Assembly (NCBI RefSeq): GCF_001399455.2
Contig: NZ_LLEI02000006.1
Location: 1-64,000 of the forward strand
Length of the DNA stretch: 64,000 nt
Direction: 5' to 3'
Source of the DNA: Vibrio bivalvicida
Lineage (GTDB): Bacteria; Pseudomonadota; Gammaproteobacteria; Enterobacterales; Vibrionaceae
Part shown: in pieces, positions 52,312 to 62,541 of the stretch
Numbering within the stretch: the stretch's first letter is position 1
How the letters are laid out: each line of letters starts with the position of its first letter
Notes under the pieces: model-generated
What the model was told of the DNA's origin: nothing
Seen by the model: the letters and a program-made list of their open reading frames with translations, nothing else
The model's database searches: none
Program-made: the position numbers and the translations under genes

Positions 52312-53445
52312 TTAAAGCTCGAAATCTTTAAAGTCGTCTGCACGAACATCACTATCGATCTGACCAACCAGGTAAGATGATATTTCTGCTTCTTGTGGCG
52401 CAACCTGAACGTTATCTGAAGACAACCATGCGTTAATCCAAGGAATTGGGTTAGATGTTGCTTCTGGGTAAGCGACGTCTAGGCCCACGGCCTGCATACG
52501 GATGTTAGTGATGTACTCAACGTATTGGCATAGAATGTCTTTGTTTAGGCCGATCATCGAACCATCTTTGAATAGGTATTCTGCCCACTCTTTTTCTTGC
52601 TCAGCAGCGTCTTTGAACAGGTCAAAGCATTCTTGCTTACACTCTTCCGCAATTTGCATGAATGAGAAGTCATCTTGACCGTTGCGCAGCAAATTAATCA
52701 TGTGCTGAGTCCCGGTTAGGTGAAGAGCTTCGTCACGAGCGATGAGCTTGATGATTTTAGCGTTACCTTCCATAAGCTCACGCTCTGCGAATGCAAATGA
52801 ACACGCGAAACTAACATAGAAACGAATTGCCTCGAGTGCGTTAACCGACATTAAGCACACGTAGAGTTTTTTCTTAAGCTCGTGAAGAGTAATCTTCACT
52901 TCTTCGCCATTGATTGTATGGTTACCTTCGCCGTAGCGATGGTAATCATTGGTCATTTGGATCAACTCATCGTAGTAGCGCGAAATATCTTCTGCACGTT
53001 TCAGGATGTGTTCGTTTTCGACAATGTCGTCAAACACTAGGCCAGGATCATTCACAATGTTACGGATGATGTGCGTGTAAGAACGCGAGTGAATGGTTTC
53101 AGAGAAAGACCAAGTTTCAATCCAAGTTTCTACCTCAGGCAGTGATACCAAAGGCAGTAGGGCAACGTTTGGGCTGCGTCCTTGGATAGAGTCTAGCAAT
53201 GTTTGGTATTTAAGGTTAGAGATGAAAATGTGCTTCTCATGCTCTGGCAGTTTGTTGTAATCGATACGGTCGCTTGATACGTCGACTTCTTCTGGGCGCC
53301 AGAAGAAAGACAGTTGCTTCTCAATGAGCTTTTCGAAGATCTCGAATTTTTGTTGATCGTAACGAGCAACATTGACTGACTGACCCAAGAACATAGGTTC
53401 TTTTAGCTGGTCATTTTTGTTTTGGTTAAAAGTACTGTAAGCCAT
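52312..53445 (-). CDS. nrdB: Class Ia ribonucleotide reductase beta subunit
   Basis: A 377-residue R2 protein carrying the diiron-tyrosyl radical site. Visible metal-ligand regions include [24 protein letters not shown]-like [34 protein letters not shown] and [17 protein letters not shown]. It reduces ribonucleotides together with NrdA. Confidence 0.96.
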   Translation of the reverse strand: MAYSTFNQNKNDQLKEPMFLGQSVNVARYDQQKFEIFEKLIEKQLSFFWRPEEVDVSSDRIDYNKLPEHEKHIFISNLKYQTLLDSIQGRSPNVALLPLVSLPEVETWIETWSFSETIHSRSYTHIIRNIVNDPGLVFDDIVENEHILKRAEDISRYYDELIQMTNDYHRYGEGNHTINGEEVKITLHELKKKLYVCLMSVNALEAIRFYVSFACSFAFAERELMEGNAKIIKLIARDEALHLTGTQHMINLLRNGQDDFSFMQIAEECKQECFDLFKDAAEQEKEWAEYLFKDGSMIGLNKDILCQYVEYITNIRMQAVGLDVAYPEATSNPIPWINAWLSSDNVQVAPQEAEISSYLVGQIDSDVRADDFKDFEL

Positions 53446-53465
53446 GGTGCCTCAATTCCTTTTAA

Positions 53466-53484
53466 GCCCCTCTGCGAGAGGGGC
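53466..53484 (-). promoter_or_regulatory. Hairpin between nrdA and nrdB
   Basis: GCCCCTCT/AGAGGGGC stem (53466-53473 and 53477-53484) with a 3-nt loop in the 84-nt gap. It may tune the NrdA:NrdB ratio by mRNA processing or partial termination. Confidence 0.45.
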
Positions 53485-53529
53485 GAATTATTTGTTAAGC
53501 CTTGATAACCCTTTGGTAAGGATTATGGT

Positions 53530-55812
53530 TTAAATCTTACAACCGCCGCCTGCGCAGTCATCGTCTTGTGGTTGCACTGCGTCTTTCTGATCGTCGCTCG
53601 CGCCATCACGTGTGTTGTGATAGTAGAGTGTTTTTACACCAAACTTATACGCTGTAAGCAGATCTTGAAGCAGTTTCTTCATTGGCACTTTGCCACTTTC
53701 AAAACGCGTTGGGTCGTAGTTAGTATTCGCTGAAATTGCTTGGTCAACAAACTTCTGCATAATACCTACTAGGTGTAGGTATCCATCGTTTGAGCCGATA
53801 TTCCACAGCAGTTCGTAGTTGTCTTTGTACTCTAGGAAATCAGGTACAACCTGCTTCAAGATGCCATCTTTCGACGCTTTTACTGAAACATAACCCCGAG
53901 GTGGCTCAATACCGTTTGTCGCGTTAGAGATCTGAGATGACGTCTCAGAAGGCATTAGCGCTGTTAGGGTCGAGTTACGTAGGCCATGTGTCATGATCTC
54001 TTGGCGTAAACCATCCCAATCGTAATGAAGCTTTTCGTCACAAACTAGATCTATATCTTTCTTGTACGTGTCGATTGGCATTAGGCCTTTAGCGTAGTTT
54101 GTTTCTTCGAATAAAGGACACTTACCTTGCTCTTTCGCTAGCGCAACCGAAGCCTTGAGCAAATAGTATTGCATTGCTTCAAATGTACGGTGTGTTAGGC
54201 CATTTGCGCTACCGTCGGAGTACTTAACACCGTTTTTCGCAAGGTAGTAAGCGTAGTTTATAACACCAACACCTAGAGTACGGCGATTCATCGTTGACTT
54301 GTATGCTGCTGGTAGCGGGTAGTCCTGGTAATCCAATAGTGCGTCTAGAGCGCGAACAACAAGATCAGAAAGCTCTTCGAAATCATCTAAAGAGTTAATT
54401 GCACCAAGGTTGAATGCTGATAGCGTACACAGTGCAATTTCACCAGAATCATCTTCTACGTTCTTTAGCGGCTTAGTCGGCAGCGCAATTTCCAAACATA
54501 GGTTAGATTGACGAACAGGTGCCACTTCTGAATCGAATGGGCTGTGTGTATTACAGTGGTCAACGTTTTGGATGTAGATACGACCCGTAGAAGCGCGCTC
54601 CTGCATCAAGATAGAGAACATCTCGATAGCTTTAACCGATTCTTTCTTTACTGAAGGATCGTTCTCATACTGAACGTATAGACGCTCGAATTCATCTTGG
54701 TTTTCGAAGAACGCATCGTACAGACCAGGTACGTCAGATGGTGAGAACAGAGTAATGTTGCCACCTTCTACCAAGCGCTGGTACATGAGGCGGTTTAGTT
54801 GAACACCGTAATCCATATGACGAACACGGTTCTCTTCAACACCACGGTTGTTCTTGAGAACCATCAAAGCTTGAGATTCACCGTGCCATAATGGGTAGAA
54901 AACAGTTGCAGCACCGCCGCGGACACCACCTTGTGAACAACATTTTACTGCCGTCTGGAAGTATTTGTAGAAAGGAATACAACCTGTGTGGAACGCTTCA
55001 CCACCACGAATCTCTGAACCTAGAGCGCGGATACGACCTGCGTTGATACCAATGCCAGCTCGCTGAGAAACGTAACGAACAATAGAGCTTGCCGTTGCGT
55101 TGATAGAATCTAGGCTATCGCCACATTCGATCAGGACACACGAGCTGAATTGGCGAGTAGGGGTACGTACACCCGACATGATCGGAGTAGGCAAAGAAAT
55201 TTTAAATGTCGATGTCGCATCGTAGAAGCGTTTGATGTAATCAAGACGCGTCTCTTTCGGGTATTTCGCGAACAGACACGCAGCAACTAGGATATAAAGG
55301 AACTGCGCACTTTCGTAGATTTCACCGGATACACGGTTTTGAACAAAGTACTTACCTTCAAGCTGCTTAACGGCCGCATAAGAGAAGTTTAGGTCGCGCT
55401 TGTGGTCGATATATGCATCGAGCTCATCAAGTTCTGCTTTGGTGTAGTCTTCCAGAATGTGCTGGTCGTACTTACCCATATCAACTAGGTGAGCAACGTG
55501 ATCGTATAATGCTGGTGGCTCATACTGGTCATACGCTTTCTTGCGCAGATGGAATACAGCCAAACGTGCCGCTAGGTATTGATAATCAGGCGTCTCTTCA
55601 GAGATCAGATCCGCTGCAGATTTGATAATTGTCTCGTGGATATCAGAGGTAGTGATACCGTCATAGAACTGAATGTGAGCGCGCAGTTCTACTTGAGATA
55701 CAGAGACGTTATCTAGACCTTCGGCAGCCCAGGTGATAACGCGGTGGATCTTCTCGAGATCGATACTTTCTTTGCGTCCGTCACGCTTAGTAACGGTAAG
55801 TTGTTGGTTCAT
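53530..55812 (-). CDS. nrdA: Class Ia ribonucleotide reductase alpha subunit
   Basis: A 760-residue R1 protein. The N-terminal ATP-cone (VTKRDGRKESIDLEKIHRVI) gives activity control. Catalytic blocks include FSSCVLIECGDSLDSI, the active-site loop in SNLCLEIALPT and LMPSETSSQISNATNGIEPPRG. The C-terminal thiol pair is in CAGGGCKI. Candidate NrdR and DnaA sites lie upstream. Confidence 0.97.
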   Translation of the reverse strand: MNQQLTVTKRDGRKESIDLEKIHRVITWAAEGLDNVSVSQVELRAHIQFYDGITTSDIHETIIKSAADLISEETPDYQYLAARLAVFHLRKKAYDQYEPPALYDHVAHLVDMGKYDQHILEDYTKAELDELDAYIDHKRDLNFSYAAVKQLEGKYFVQNRVSGEIYESAQFLYILVAACLFAKYPKETRLDYIKRFYDATSTFKISLPTPIMSGVRTPTRQFSSCVLIECGDSLDSINATASSIVRYVSQRAGIGINAGRIRALGSEIRGGEAFHTGCIPFYKYFQTAVKCCSQGGVRGGAATVFYPLWHGESQALMVLKNNRGVEENRVRHMDYGVQLNRLMYQRLVEGGNITLFSPSDVPGLYDAFFENQDEFERLYVQYENDPSVKKESVKAIEMFSILMQERASTGRIYIQNVDHCNTHSPFDSEVAPVRQSNLCLEIALPTKPLKNVEDDSGEIALCTLSAFNLGAINSLDDFEELSDLVVRALDALLDYQDYPLPAAYKSTMNRRTLGVGVINYAYYLAKNGVKYSDGSANGLTHRTFEAMQYYLLKASVALAKEQGKCPLFEETNYAKGLMPIDTYKKDIDLVCDEKLHYDWDGLRQEIMTHGLRNSTLTALMPSETSSQISNATNGIEPPRGYVSVKASKDGILKQVVPDFLEYKDNYELLWNIGSNDGYLHLVGIMQKFVDQAISANTNYDPTRFESGKVPMKKLLQDLLTAYKFGVKTLYYHNTRDGASDDQKDAVQPQDDDCAGGGCKI

Positions 55813-55898
55813 TCTGCTTCATTTCCCTAACAAAACTGATAAAAGCCGTATTTTTGTGTAATTCTTGTAAAAATCGTTCCGGCTTTGTGATCAAAGTC

Positions 55899-55935
55899 TA
55901 TCTATATATTGTAGTACAAACACAACATATAGGGG
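55899..55935 (-). promoter_or_regulatory. Putative pair of NrdR boxes
   Basis: TATCTATATATTGTAG (55899-55914) and ACACAACATATAGGGG (55920-55935) resemble the NrdR consensus (ACACTATATATAGTGT type). Their centres are 21 bp apart, two helical turns, about 100 bp before the nrdA ATG. The second box is the better match. NrdR represses nrd operons in response to dATP/ATP. Confidence 0.5.
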
Positions 55936-56004
55936 TGCACCAAGGTGCGAGTTACAAGATAGTGCTATCCATGCGTCTTTTCAAGTTGCAGATCTTGGAT
56001 GACT

Positions 56005-56013
56005 TGTGGATAA
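56005..56013 (-). promoter_or_regulatory. DnaA box upstream of nrdA
   Basis: TGTGGATAA is the exact complement of the consensus DnaA box TTATCCACA. It lies about 190 bp before nrdA. E. coli nrdAB also has DnaA boxes in its control region, so the site is plausible as a link between replication and dNTP supply. The rest of 55813-56280 shows only the NrdR-like boxes and the ubiG terminator. Confidence 0.55.
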
Positions 56014-56213
56014 CTAACAAAATTAAAAAAAACAGTAAGTGACTACTAACCGATGAAGTTAGAGTAGATAAGATTGTAATTAATTACCGTTTTTAGATCG
56101 GTTTAGAAGTAACCATAAACAAAAAAAAATTCCTTGATCTTTGGTCAAAGTTGTCTTCGATTTTTGCGTTGATTATTTTGGAATCAAACCGACAAAAATT
56201 GCTTCAATTGGCA

Positions 56214-56246
56214 CTAAAAAAGGCGATGAGCTTGTGCTATCGCCTT
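56214..56246 (-). terminator. Terminator after ubiG
   Basis: AAGGCGAT/ATCGCCTT stem (56220-56227 and 56239-56246); on the minus strand it is followed by a T run. Confidence 0.75.
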
Positions 56247-56280
56247 ATTCGTAACCACTACATCTAGTATGTGATAAATG

Positions 56281-56988
56281 TTAAAATTTCTGGGTGTGGA
56301 CAATGTAATTTACATCTACCTTTCGACCTAGCTTATAGGTATCGGTGAGAGGGTTGTAATGAAGACCAGTAATTCCTGTCTCGGTTAAGTTTGTTTGATC
56401 AACCATCTTGATCAGCTCAGCAGGGCGGATGAACTTATCGTGATCATGAGTGCCTTCAGGGACAATCTTCAACAGCTTTTCTGCGCCGACAATCGCGAAT
56501 AGATAAGACTTAAGGTTGCGGTTAAGTGTTGAAAAGAAGACGTGACCACCTGGCTTAACGAGAGCGGCACAAGCGCGAATGACAGACAGTGGATCAGGGA
56601 CATGCTCTAGCATCTCCATACAGGTCACGACATCATATTTGCCTTGGTTTTCTACAGCATGGTCTTCGATAGTACTTTGAATGTAGGTCAGTTTGGTACC
56701 AGTCTCTAGAGCGTGTAGCCTAGCAACCTCTAAAGGCTCTTTACCCATATCCAATCCAGTGACTACAGCGCCTTCTTTGGCCATGCTTTCAGCTAAGATG
56801 CCACCACCACAGCCTACGTCTAGGACAGTTTTACCAAAAAGACCGTCACAATTATCTAAAACATAATTAAGGCGTAATGGGTTGATTTGGTGTAAAGGCT
56901 TAAATTCGCCTTCTAAATCCCACCAACGTGAGGCCATATCCTCAAACTTCTTAATTTCATTTGGATCGACATTTTGTGATTGGGTCAT
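56281..56988 (-). CDS. ubiG: Ubiquinone biosynthesis O-methyltransferase
   Basis: A 235-residue SAM-dependent methyltransferase. It has the UbiG N-terminus ([32 protein letters not shown]), the SAM-binding motif [16 protein letters not shown], and [14 protein letters not shown] and [12 protein letters not shown]. It performs both O-methylations of ubiquinone synthesis. The gene is divergent from gyrA, a conserved gammaproteobacterial arrangement. Confidence 0.96.
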   Translation of the reverse strand: MTQSQNVDPNEIKKFEDMASRWWDLEGEFKPLHQINPLRLNYVLDNCDGLFGKTVLDVGCGGGILAESMAKEGAVVTGLDMGKEPLEVARLHALETGTKLTYIQSTIEDHAVENQGKYDVVTCMEMLEHVPDPLSVIRACAALVKPGGHVFFSTLNRNLKSYLFAIVGAEKLLKIVPEGTHDHDKFIRPAELIKMVDQTNLTETGITGLHYNPLTDTYKLGRKVDVNYIVHTQKF

Positions 56989-57273
56989 AACTACTCTATT
57001 AAATTAACCGCGTCCTAGAATGAAAGGCATTATACCCGTTAAGTTCGTACACTCCATAGACGGGATCACTTTTCTCTATAGGTGAGTAAAATATAACCAT
57101 TAATCAGCAAGATATCAGAAGAGTGTGCAATTTCTCAGCGTTTGATTCACAACCAAGCTCACAACCTGATAAAAGGAGAGGGAAAGTAATGCCGAACCAC
57201 TGAAATGTATGTTATATTTTTGCACCTTAAGCGTATTGTACATACGATCTATAAATAGAGGGATAATGGCTCT

Positions 57274-59901
57274 ATGAGCGATCTAGCGAAAGAGATCACG
57301 CCCGTAAACATTGAAGATGAGCTTCGAGGTTCATACCTAGACTACGCGATGTCAGTCATCGTGGGTCGTGCTCTTCCAGATGTGCGTGATGGCCTAAAGC
57401 CTGTACACCGCCGCGTTTTATTCGCGATGAATGTACTAGGTAATGATTGGAATAAACCATATAAAAAATCTGCCCGTGTTGTTGGCGACGTAATCGGTAA
57501 ATATCACCCACATGGTGATAGCGCTGTGTACGATACTATCGTACGTATGGCTCAGCCGTTTTCGCTTCGTTACATGCTGGTCGACGGTCAAGGTAACTTC
57601 GGTTCGATCGATGGTGACTCAGCGGCAGCAATGCGTTACACCGAAGTTCGCATGGCAAAAATTGCCCACGAACTTTTGGCTGACCTAGATAAAGAAACTG
57701 TAGACTACGTGCCTAACTATGATGGCACTGAGCAGATCCCTGCAGTTCTACCAACTAAAATTCCTAACCTATTGGTGAACGGTGCTTCTGGTATCGCAGT
57801 AGGTATGGCAACCAACATTCCTCCGCATAACTTGACTGAGGTAATTGATGGCTGTCTTGCATACATCAATGATGAAGAGATCACTATTGATGAACTAATG
57901 GACTACATTCCTGGTCCAGACTTCCCAACAGCAGCGCTAATCAGCGGCCGTAAAGGCATCGTCGATGCTTACAAGACTGGCCGTGGTAAGATCTACATGC
58001 GTTCGAAAGCGGATGTGGAAGCAGACAAGAATGGTAAAGAGACCATTATTGTTACCGAAATCCCTTATCAAGTTAACAAAGCACGCTTGATCGAAAAGAT
58101 CGCAGAGCTAGTTAAAGATAAGAAAGTTGAAGGTATCAGTGCGCTGCGCGATGAGTCTGATAAAGACGGTATGCGTATTGTTATTGAATGTAAGCGTGAT
58201 GCAGTGGGCGAAGTGGTTCTAAACAACCTATACGCACAAACTCAACTGCAAACGACTTTCGGTATCAACATGGTTGCGCTAAATAATGGCCAGCCTCAGC
58301 TATTCAACCTGAAAGATATGTTGAAGTGCTTCGTTGATCACCGCCGTGAAGTGGTAACTCGCCGTACTATTTTCGAACTTAAAAAAGCGCGTGATCGTGC
58401 CCATATCCTTGAAGCCCTTGCCCTTGCATTAGCGAATATCGATGAAATCATCGAATTGATTCGTAACGCAGCAACGCCAGCAGAAGCAAAAGCGGGCTTA
58501 GTGGCTCGTGGTTGGGACCTTGGCAACGTAGCAGCTATGCTTGAAAGTGCAGGTACCGATGCTGCTCGCCCTGATTGGTTGGAAGAGCAATATGGTATCC
58601 GTGACGGGCAGTACTACCTGACTGAAACACAAGCACAAGCAATTCTAGATCTACGTCTACACAAGCTGACTGGCCTTGAGCACGAGAAGATTCTAGACGA
58701 GTACAAAGCACTATTGGACGAAATCAAAGAGCTAATGCATATTCTTGCAAGCACTGAGCGTCTGATGGAAGTGATTCGTGAAGAGCTAGAAACTGTTCGT
58801 GATGCGTTCGGCGATGTTCGCCGCACAGAAATCACAGCAGCAAGCCACGACATTGACATGGAAGAGCTGATCGCTCGTGAAGATGTTGTTGTGACGCTAT
58901 CTCACGAAGGTTACGTTAAGTACCAAATTCTAAGCGATTACGAAGCACAGCGTCGTGGTGGTAAAGGTAAGAGTGCAACGAAGATGAAAGAAGAGGATTA
59001 CATCGAGCGCTTGCTTGTTGCGAATACTCACGACAACATCTTATGTTTCTCGACTCGCGGTAAGACTTATCGTCTGAAAGTTTACCAACTACCACTAGCA
59101 AGTCGTACTGCTCGTGGTAAGCCAATCGTCAATATTCTTCCTCTAGAAGAAGGTGAGCGTATTACTGCGATCTTACCGGTTTCCGAGTTCAGTGCTGAGA
59201 AGTTTATCTTCATGGCAACGGGTGACGGTACGGTTAAGAAGACTTCACTTGACCAATTCGCGAATGTTCGCGCAAATGGTCTAATTGCAGTTAACCTACG
59301 TGACGACGATTCGCTGATCGGTGTTGATATTACCGATGGTCAAAGCGATATCATGTTGTTCTCGAAAGCGGGTAAAGTGGTTCGCTTTGCAGAAGATAAA
59401 GTACGCGCAATGGGACGTACTGCGGCGGGTGTTCGTGGTATGAAACTTGCTGAAGATGATCAAGTTGTTTCTCTGATTGTTCCTGCAAATGAAGGTGACA
59501 TTCTGACGGTAACGCAAAACGGTTACGGTAAGCGTACTGAGCTTGCAGAGTACCCAACTAAAGGTCGTGCGACTCAAGGCGTTGTGTCTATCAAGGTTTC
59601 TGAGCGCAATGGCCCTGTTGTAGGTGCGGTACAAGTAGAAGAAGGCGACGAGATGATGATGATCACCGACGCTGGTACTCTAGTACGAACTCGAGTTGCG
59701 GAAGTTAGCCAAGTTGGTCGTAACACGCAAGGTGTCACGTTGATCCGTACTGCTGAAGACGAAAATGTTGTCGGCCTCCAACGTATCGACGAAGTAGAAG
59801 AAGCAGAGCTAGTTGAAGGCGAAGATACTGCCGAAGGCGAGGCTACTCAAGCTACTGATTCCGTCGAAGCGCCAAGCGAAAACAACGACACTGAAGAGTA
59901 A
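57274..59901 (+). CDS. gyrA: DNA gyrase subunit A
   Basis: An 875-residue protein with the breakage-reunion domain: the catalytic tyrosine Y122 in AAAMRYTE, the QRDR stretch [17 protein letters not shown] with S83 and D87 (quinolone-sensitive residues in E. coli numbering), and a GyrA-box-like QRRGGKGKS followed by the C-terminal beta-pinwheel. The tail (after about 830) is acidic. With GyrB it introduces negative supercoils. Confidence 0.98.
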   Translation: MSDLAKEITPVNIEDELRGSYLDYAMSVIVGRALPDVRDGLKPVHRRVLFAMNVLGNDWNKPYKKSARVVGDVIGKYHPHGDSAVYDTIVRMAQPFSLRYMLVDGQGNFGSIDGDSAAAMRYTEVRMAKIAHELLADLDKETVDYVPNYDGTEQIPAVLPTKIPNLLVNGASGIAVGMATNIPPHNLTEVIDGCLAYINDEEITIDELMDYIPGPDFPTAALISGRKGIVDAYKTGRGKIYMRSKADVEADKNGKETIIVTEIPYQVNKARLIEKIAELVKDKKVEGISALRDESDKDGMRIVIECKRDAVGEVVLNNLYAQTQLQTTFGINMVALNNGQPQLFNLKDMLKCFVDHRREVVTRRTIFELKKARDRAHILEALALALANIDEIIELIRNAATPAEAKAGLVARGWDLGNVAAMLESAGTDAARPDWLEEQYGIRDGQYYLTETQAQAILDLRLHKLTGLEHEKILDEYKALLDEIKELMHILASTERLMEVIREELETVRDAFGDVRRTEITAASHDIDMEELIAREDVVVTLSHEGYVKYQILSDYEAQRRGGKGKSATKMKEEDYIERLLVANTHDNILCFSTRGKTYRLKVYQLPLASRTARGKPIVNILPLEEGERITAILPVSEFSAEKFIFMATGDGTVKKTSLDQFANVRANGLIAVNLRDDDSLIGVDITDGQSDIMLFSKAGKVVRFAEDKVRAMGRTAAGVRGMKLAEDDQVVSLIVPANEGDILTVTQNGYGKRTELAEYPTKGRATQGVVSIKVSERNGPVVGAVQVEEGDEMMMITDAGTLVRTRVAEVSQVGRNTQGVTLIRTAEDENVVGLQRIDEVEEAELVEGEDTAEGEATQATDSVEAPSENNDTEE

Positions 59902-59919
59902 TTCAGTGAAATAAAAGAA

Positions 59920-59950
59920 AATGCCAGACCGTAGTGTCTGGCATTTTTTT
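59920..59950 (+). terminator. Terminator after gyrA
   Basis: AATGCCAGAC/GTCTGGCATT perfect 10-bp stem (59920-59929 and 59936-59945) with a T run. Confidence 0.9.
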
Positions 59951-60102
59951 ATGTCTCAAAACGATGGAATAAACCTCTAATCAAGTTCTTTACGAGTGAC
60001 TTCAAGTTATTAGAATAAACGATAATGTAAATAGATGATTCCTCAATATTAGACACCATTCAGCGTTAGATTAGAGCCTCTACTTCACGGAAAGAGGTGC
60101 TT

Positions 60103-60390
60103 GTGGGCTACGATACGCCAATGGCAATTTCAAACTATCTAGGTGTTTTTCTCGTTATTCTAATTACTTACCCATTTGTATTGGTTACGGTTAATATCGC
60201 GGTTTACTCTCCAAAGAAAAGAAAACGTGTCACTAAATGGTTAAATATCATATCTGCAACCGTTGCTTTGATTCTAATGGCTTTGCACATGCAAACCGAA
60301 GTTATCTACGGTAAAGAGTTGATCGAAAAATACTACCGAGATAATCCACAAGCAATGCAGACGCAACCAGAAAATTCGACGACTCTCTGA
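60103..60390 (+). CDS. Small inner-membrane protein, unknown
   Basis: About 95 residues with two predicted membrane helices (YLGVFLVILITYPFVLVTVNIAVY and WLNIISATVALILMALHM) separated by a short basic loop (PKKRKRVTK). The positive-inside rule puts that loop in the cytoplasm, so both ends would face the periplasm. GTG 60103 was chosen because AAAGAGG lies 5 nt upstream; GTG 60097 and ATG 60121 are alternatives. No family recognised. Confidence 0.65.
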   Translation: MGYDTPMAISNYLGVFLVILITYPFVLVTVNIAVYSPKKRKRVTKWLNIISATVALILMALHMQTEVIYGKELIEKYYRDNPQAMQTQPENSTTL

Positions 60391-60518
60391 CGCCATAAAA
60401 ATATCGTGTTTACAATTAGTTATGTTGAGCCACGAACTTAAGAATATTGCGTGCATAGAAGCGTATTTGGCTATAAAATTCGCAACCTCTGTCTGTTCCA
60501 CAACCAAAATAATTAATT

Positions 60519-62402
60519 ATGAATATATCACTAAAACAAAAACTTATAGGTGCAAGCCTGATAGCAGTGGTGCTTATGGCAAGTGCTTTGACCTGGCTAT
60601 CGGCTGATCAGCTTAAACAGCAAACTCAAAATGGCGTTTACGCTCGTGCAGAAAGTCTCGCGACGACGGCTTCGTCGGGGATTAAAGATTGGATCAATAT
60701 TCGTAAAGATATCGCCTCTGCATTTAACGATTACAGTGGCGAAACTGATGTTGTCCCTTATTTGCAGCAAGCTCGAAAGGCGGGTGGCTTTGATGACATC
60801 TTTTTAGGTACACCTGAAGGGGGTATGTATCGTTCTCACCCGGAACGTAATCGTGCGGACTACGATCCTCGTGTACGTCCTTGGTACATCGATGCCAATG
60901 CTGCTGGTCGCCAAATCATCACGACTGCCTACCAAGACGCCATTACCAATGCTTTACTTGTGACTATAGCTGAACCTATTCGTCGTAATGGTGCGTTTGT
61001 GGGAGTCGTAGGTGCAGACGTACTCATTGACCAGCTTATCAATGATGTCATCAACTTGGATGCGGGTAAGAATGCCTACGCTATGCTAATTGATACACAA
61101 AATGGTACTTTCTTAGCGCACCCAGACAAGTCTCTATCTCTTAAGCCTGTTACTACGCTTTCAAAAGAGTTTACTCCTCGAGCAATCGAAGAGGCGGCCG
61201 ATGCGGGTTCAATTAAGATGATCGAACGTAACGGGCAAGAGAAGTTCTACTTTTTCACTAAGGTCCCGGATACTCAATGGATTTTTGCTATTGAAATGGA
61301 TCGTGCGACAGAAGAAGCTGCCCATAGTGAGCTTCTTCAAAGCCTAATCATTACTGCCGTTGTAATTACCTTGATTGTTATTGCTGTCGTTTCTTGGCTA
61401 GTTAGCTTCTTGTTCCAAGATTTGGTTCGTGTTTCTAACGCCCTAGAGGAGATTGCTTCAGGTGAAGGTGACCTTACTCAACGCCTTGAACCACGTAGTG
61501 ATGATGAAGTGGGTCAACTAGCAACAAACTTCAACACGTTCGTTGGCAACATGCATACTATGGTGTCTAAACTTAGTGTGGTTTCAGCTTCGTTATCAGA
61601 GCAATCCAAGCAAACTGCGCAGCAAGCTGAAGAGCGTAGTGCTCGTATTCGTCTCCAGCAAGATGAAATCAACATGGTGGCGACCGCAATCAATGAGATG
61701 GCGGCAGCGACTCAAGAGATTGCAGGCAATGCAGACAACACTGCCCAGAACTCAACAGAAGCCGTTACTGCGTGTGTTCACGGTGGCGAGCAAGTTGTCC
61801 AAACTCAAACTTCTATCCAAAACCTAGCGACTGAAGTGCAGGTAGCGACTGAAGTCATCCAAGAGCTTGAAGTTCACGGCAACAGTATCAATACAATTCT
61901 TTCGACCATTCAGGGGATTGCTGAACAAACTAACCTACTTGCACTTAATGCAGCAATTGAAGCCGCACGAGCCGGTGAGCAAGGGCGAGGTTTTGCGGTT
62001 GTTGCTGACGAAGTTCGCGTACTAAGCCAACGCACTCATGCTTCGACTCAAGAAATTCAGCAGATGATTGAAATGCTTCAAGGTACGACGGGTAAAGCGG
62101 TAGGTATCATGGGTGATAGCCGTCAACTGGCAGATACCAGCGTATCAGATTCAGATGCAGCTGCTGTTAGCTTGACGCAAATCCAAACAGCAGTAGAGCG
62201 CATCAGCGATATGGCGACTCAAATTGCTTCAGCAGCAGAAGAGCAGGCATCCGTGACCTCTGAAATTACTCGTAACACAGTGGGCATTCGAGATGTGTCA
62301 AATGAACTGGCAGATGAAGCTCATGACGCGGCGTCACAAGCCGCTCAGCTATCCGAGCTGTCTCATGAGCTAGAGCAGGAAATTCAACGCTTTAAGCTAT
62401 AA
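60519..62402 (+). CDS. Methyl-accepting chemotaxis protein with dCache sensor
   Basis: A 627-residue chemoreceptor. It has TM1 at about 8-28, a periplasmic dCache-type sensor ([39 protein letters not shown] region, typical for amino-acid or small-molecule binding) to about 270, TM2 at about 272-295, HAMP, then a long signalling coiled coil. The conserved hairpin tip is [34 protein letters not shown]. There is no CheR-binding pentapeptide at the C-terminus (ends QRFKL). Ligand unknown. Confidence 0.93.
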   Translation: MNISLKQKLIGASLIAVVLMASALTWLSADQLKQQTQNGVYARAESLATTASSGIKDWINIRKDIASAFNDYSGETDVVPYLQQARKAGGFDDIFLGTPEGGMYRSHPERNRADYDPRVRPWYIDANAAGRQIITTAYQDAITNALLVTIAEPIRRNGAFVGVVGADVLIDQLINDVINLDAGKNAYAMLIDTQNGTFLAHPDKSLSLKPVTTLSKEFTPRAIEEAADAGSIKMIERNGQEKFYFFTKVPDTQWIFAIEMDRATEEAAHSELLQSLIITAVVITLIVIAVVSWLVSFLFQDLVRVSNALEEIASGEGDLTQRLEPRSDDEVGQLATNFNTFVGNMHTMVSKLSVVSASLSEQSKQTAQQAEERSARIRLQQDEINMVATAINEMAAATQEIAGNADNTAQNSTEAVTACVHGGEQVVQTQTSIQNLATEVQVATEVIQELEVHGNSINTILSTIQGIAEQTNLLALNAAIEAARAGEQGRGFAVVADEVRVLSQRTHASTQEIQQMIEMLQGTTGKAVGIMGDSRQLADTSVSDSDAAAVSLTQIQTAVERISDMATQIASAAEEQASVTSEITRNTVGIRDVSNELADEAHDAASQAAQLSELSHELEQEIQRFKL

Positions 62403-62415
62403 AGCAATACGTGAT

Positions 62416-62440
62416 AACCCCGAGAAATCGGGGTTTTTTT
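62416..62440 (+). terminator. Terminator after the chemoreceptor gene
   Basis: AACCCCGA/TCGGGGTT stem (62416-62423 and 62428-62435) with a GAAA tetraloop and a T run. Confidence 0.9.
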
Positions 62441-62449
62441 ATGTGTTTA

Positions 62450-62464
62450 TTTCCAAATTGGAAA
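62450..62464. promoter_or_regulatory. Inverted repeat upstream of the glycyl radical gene
   Basis: TTTCCAA and TTGGAAA separated by one A, about 80 bp before the ATG. It could be an operator; no regulator is assigned. Confidence 0.3.
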
Positions 62465-62541
62465 ATAGACCTAAACATAATATCAATAGTGGACATTAAT
62501 GGCATGGGTTAAAATCCATATAATTAATAAGGATTATAGCC

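Noticed and set aside
55854..56042. 62-codon frame in the nrdA upstream region
   Set aside because: It runs across the putative NrdR and DnaA sites, lacks a ribosome binding site and resembles nothing known.
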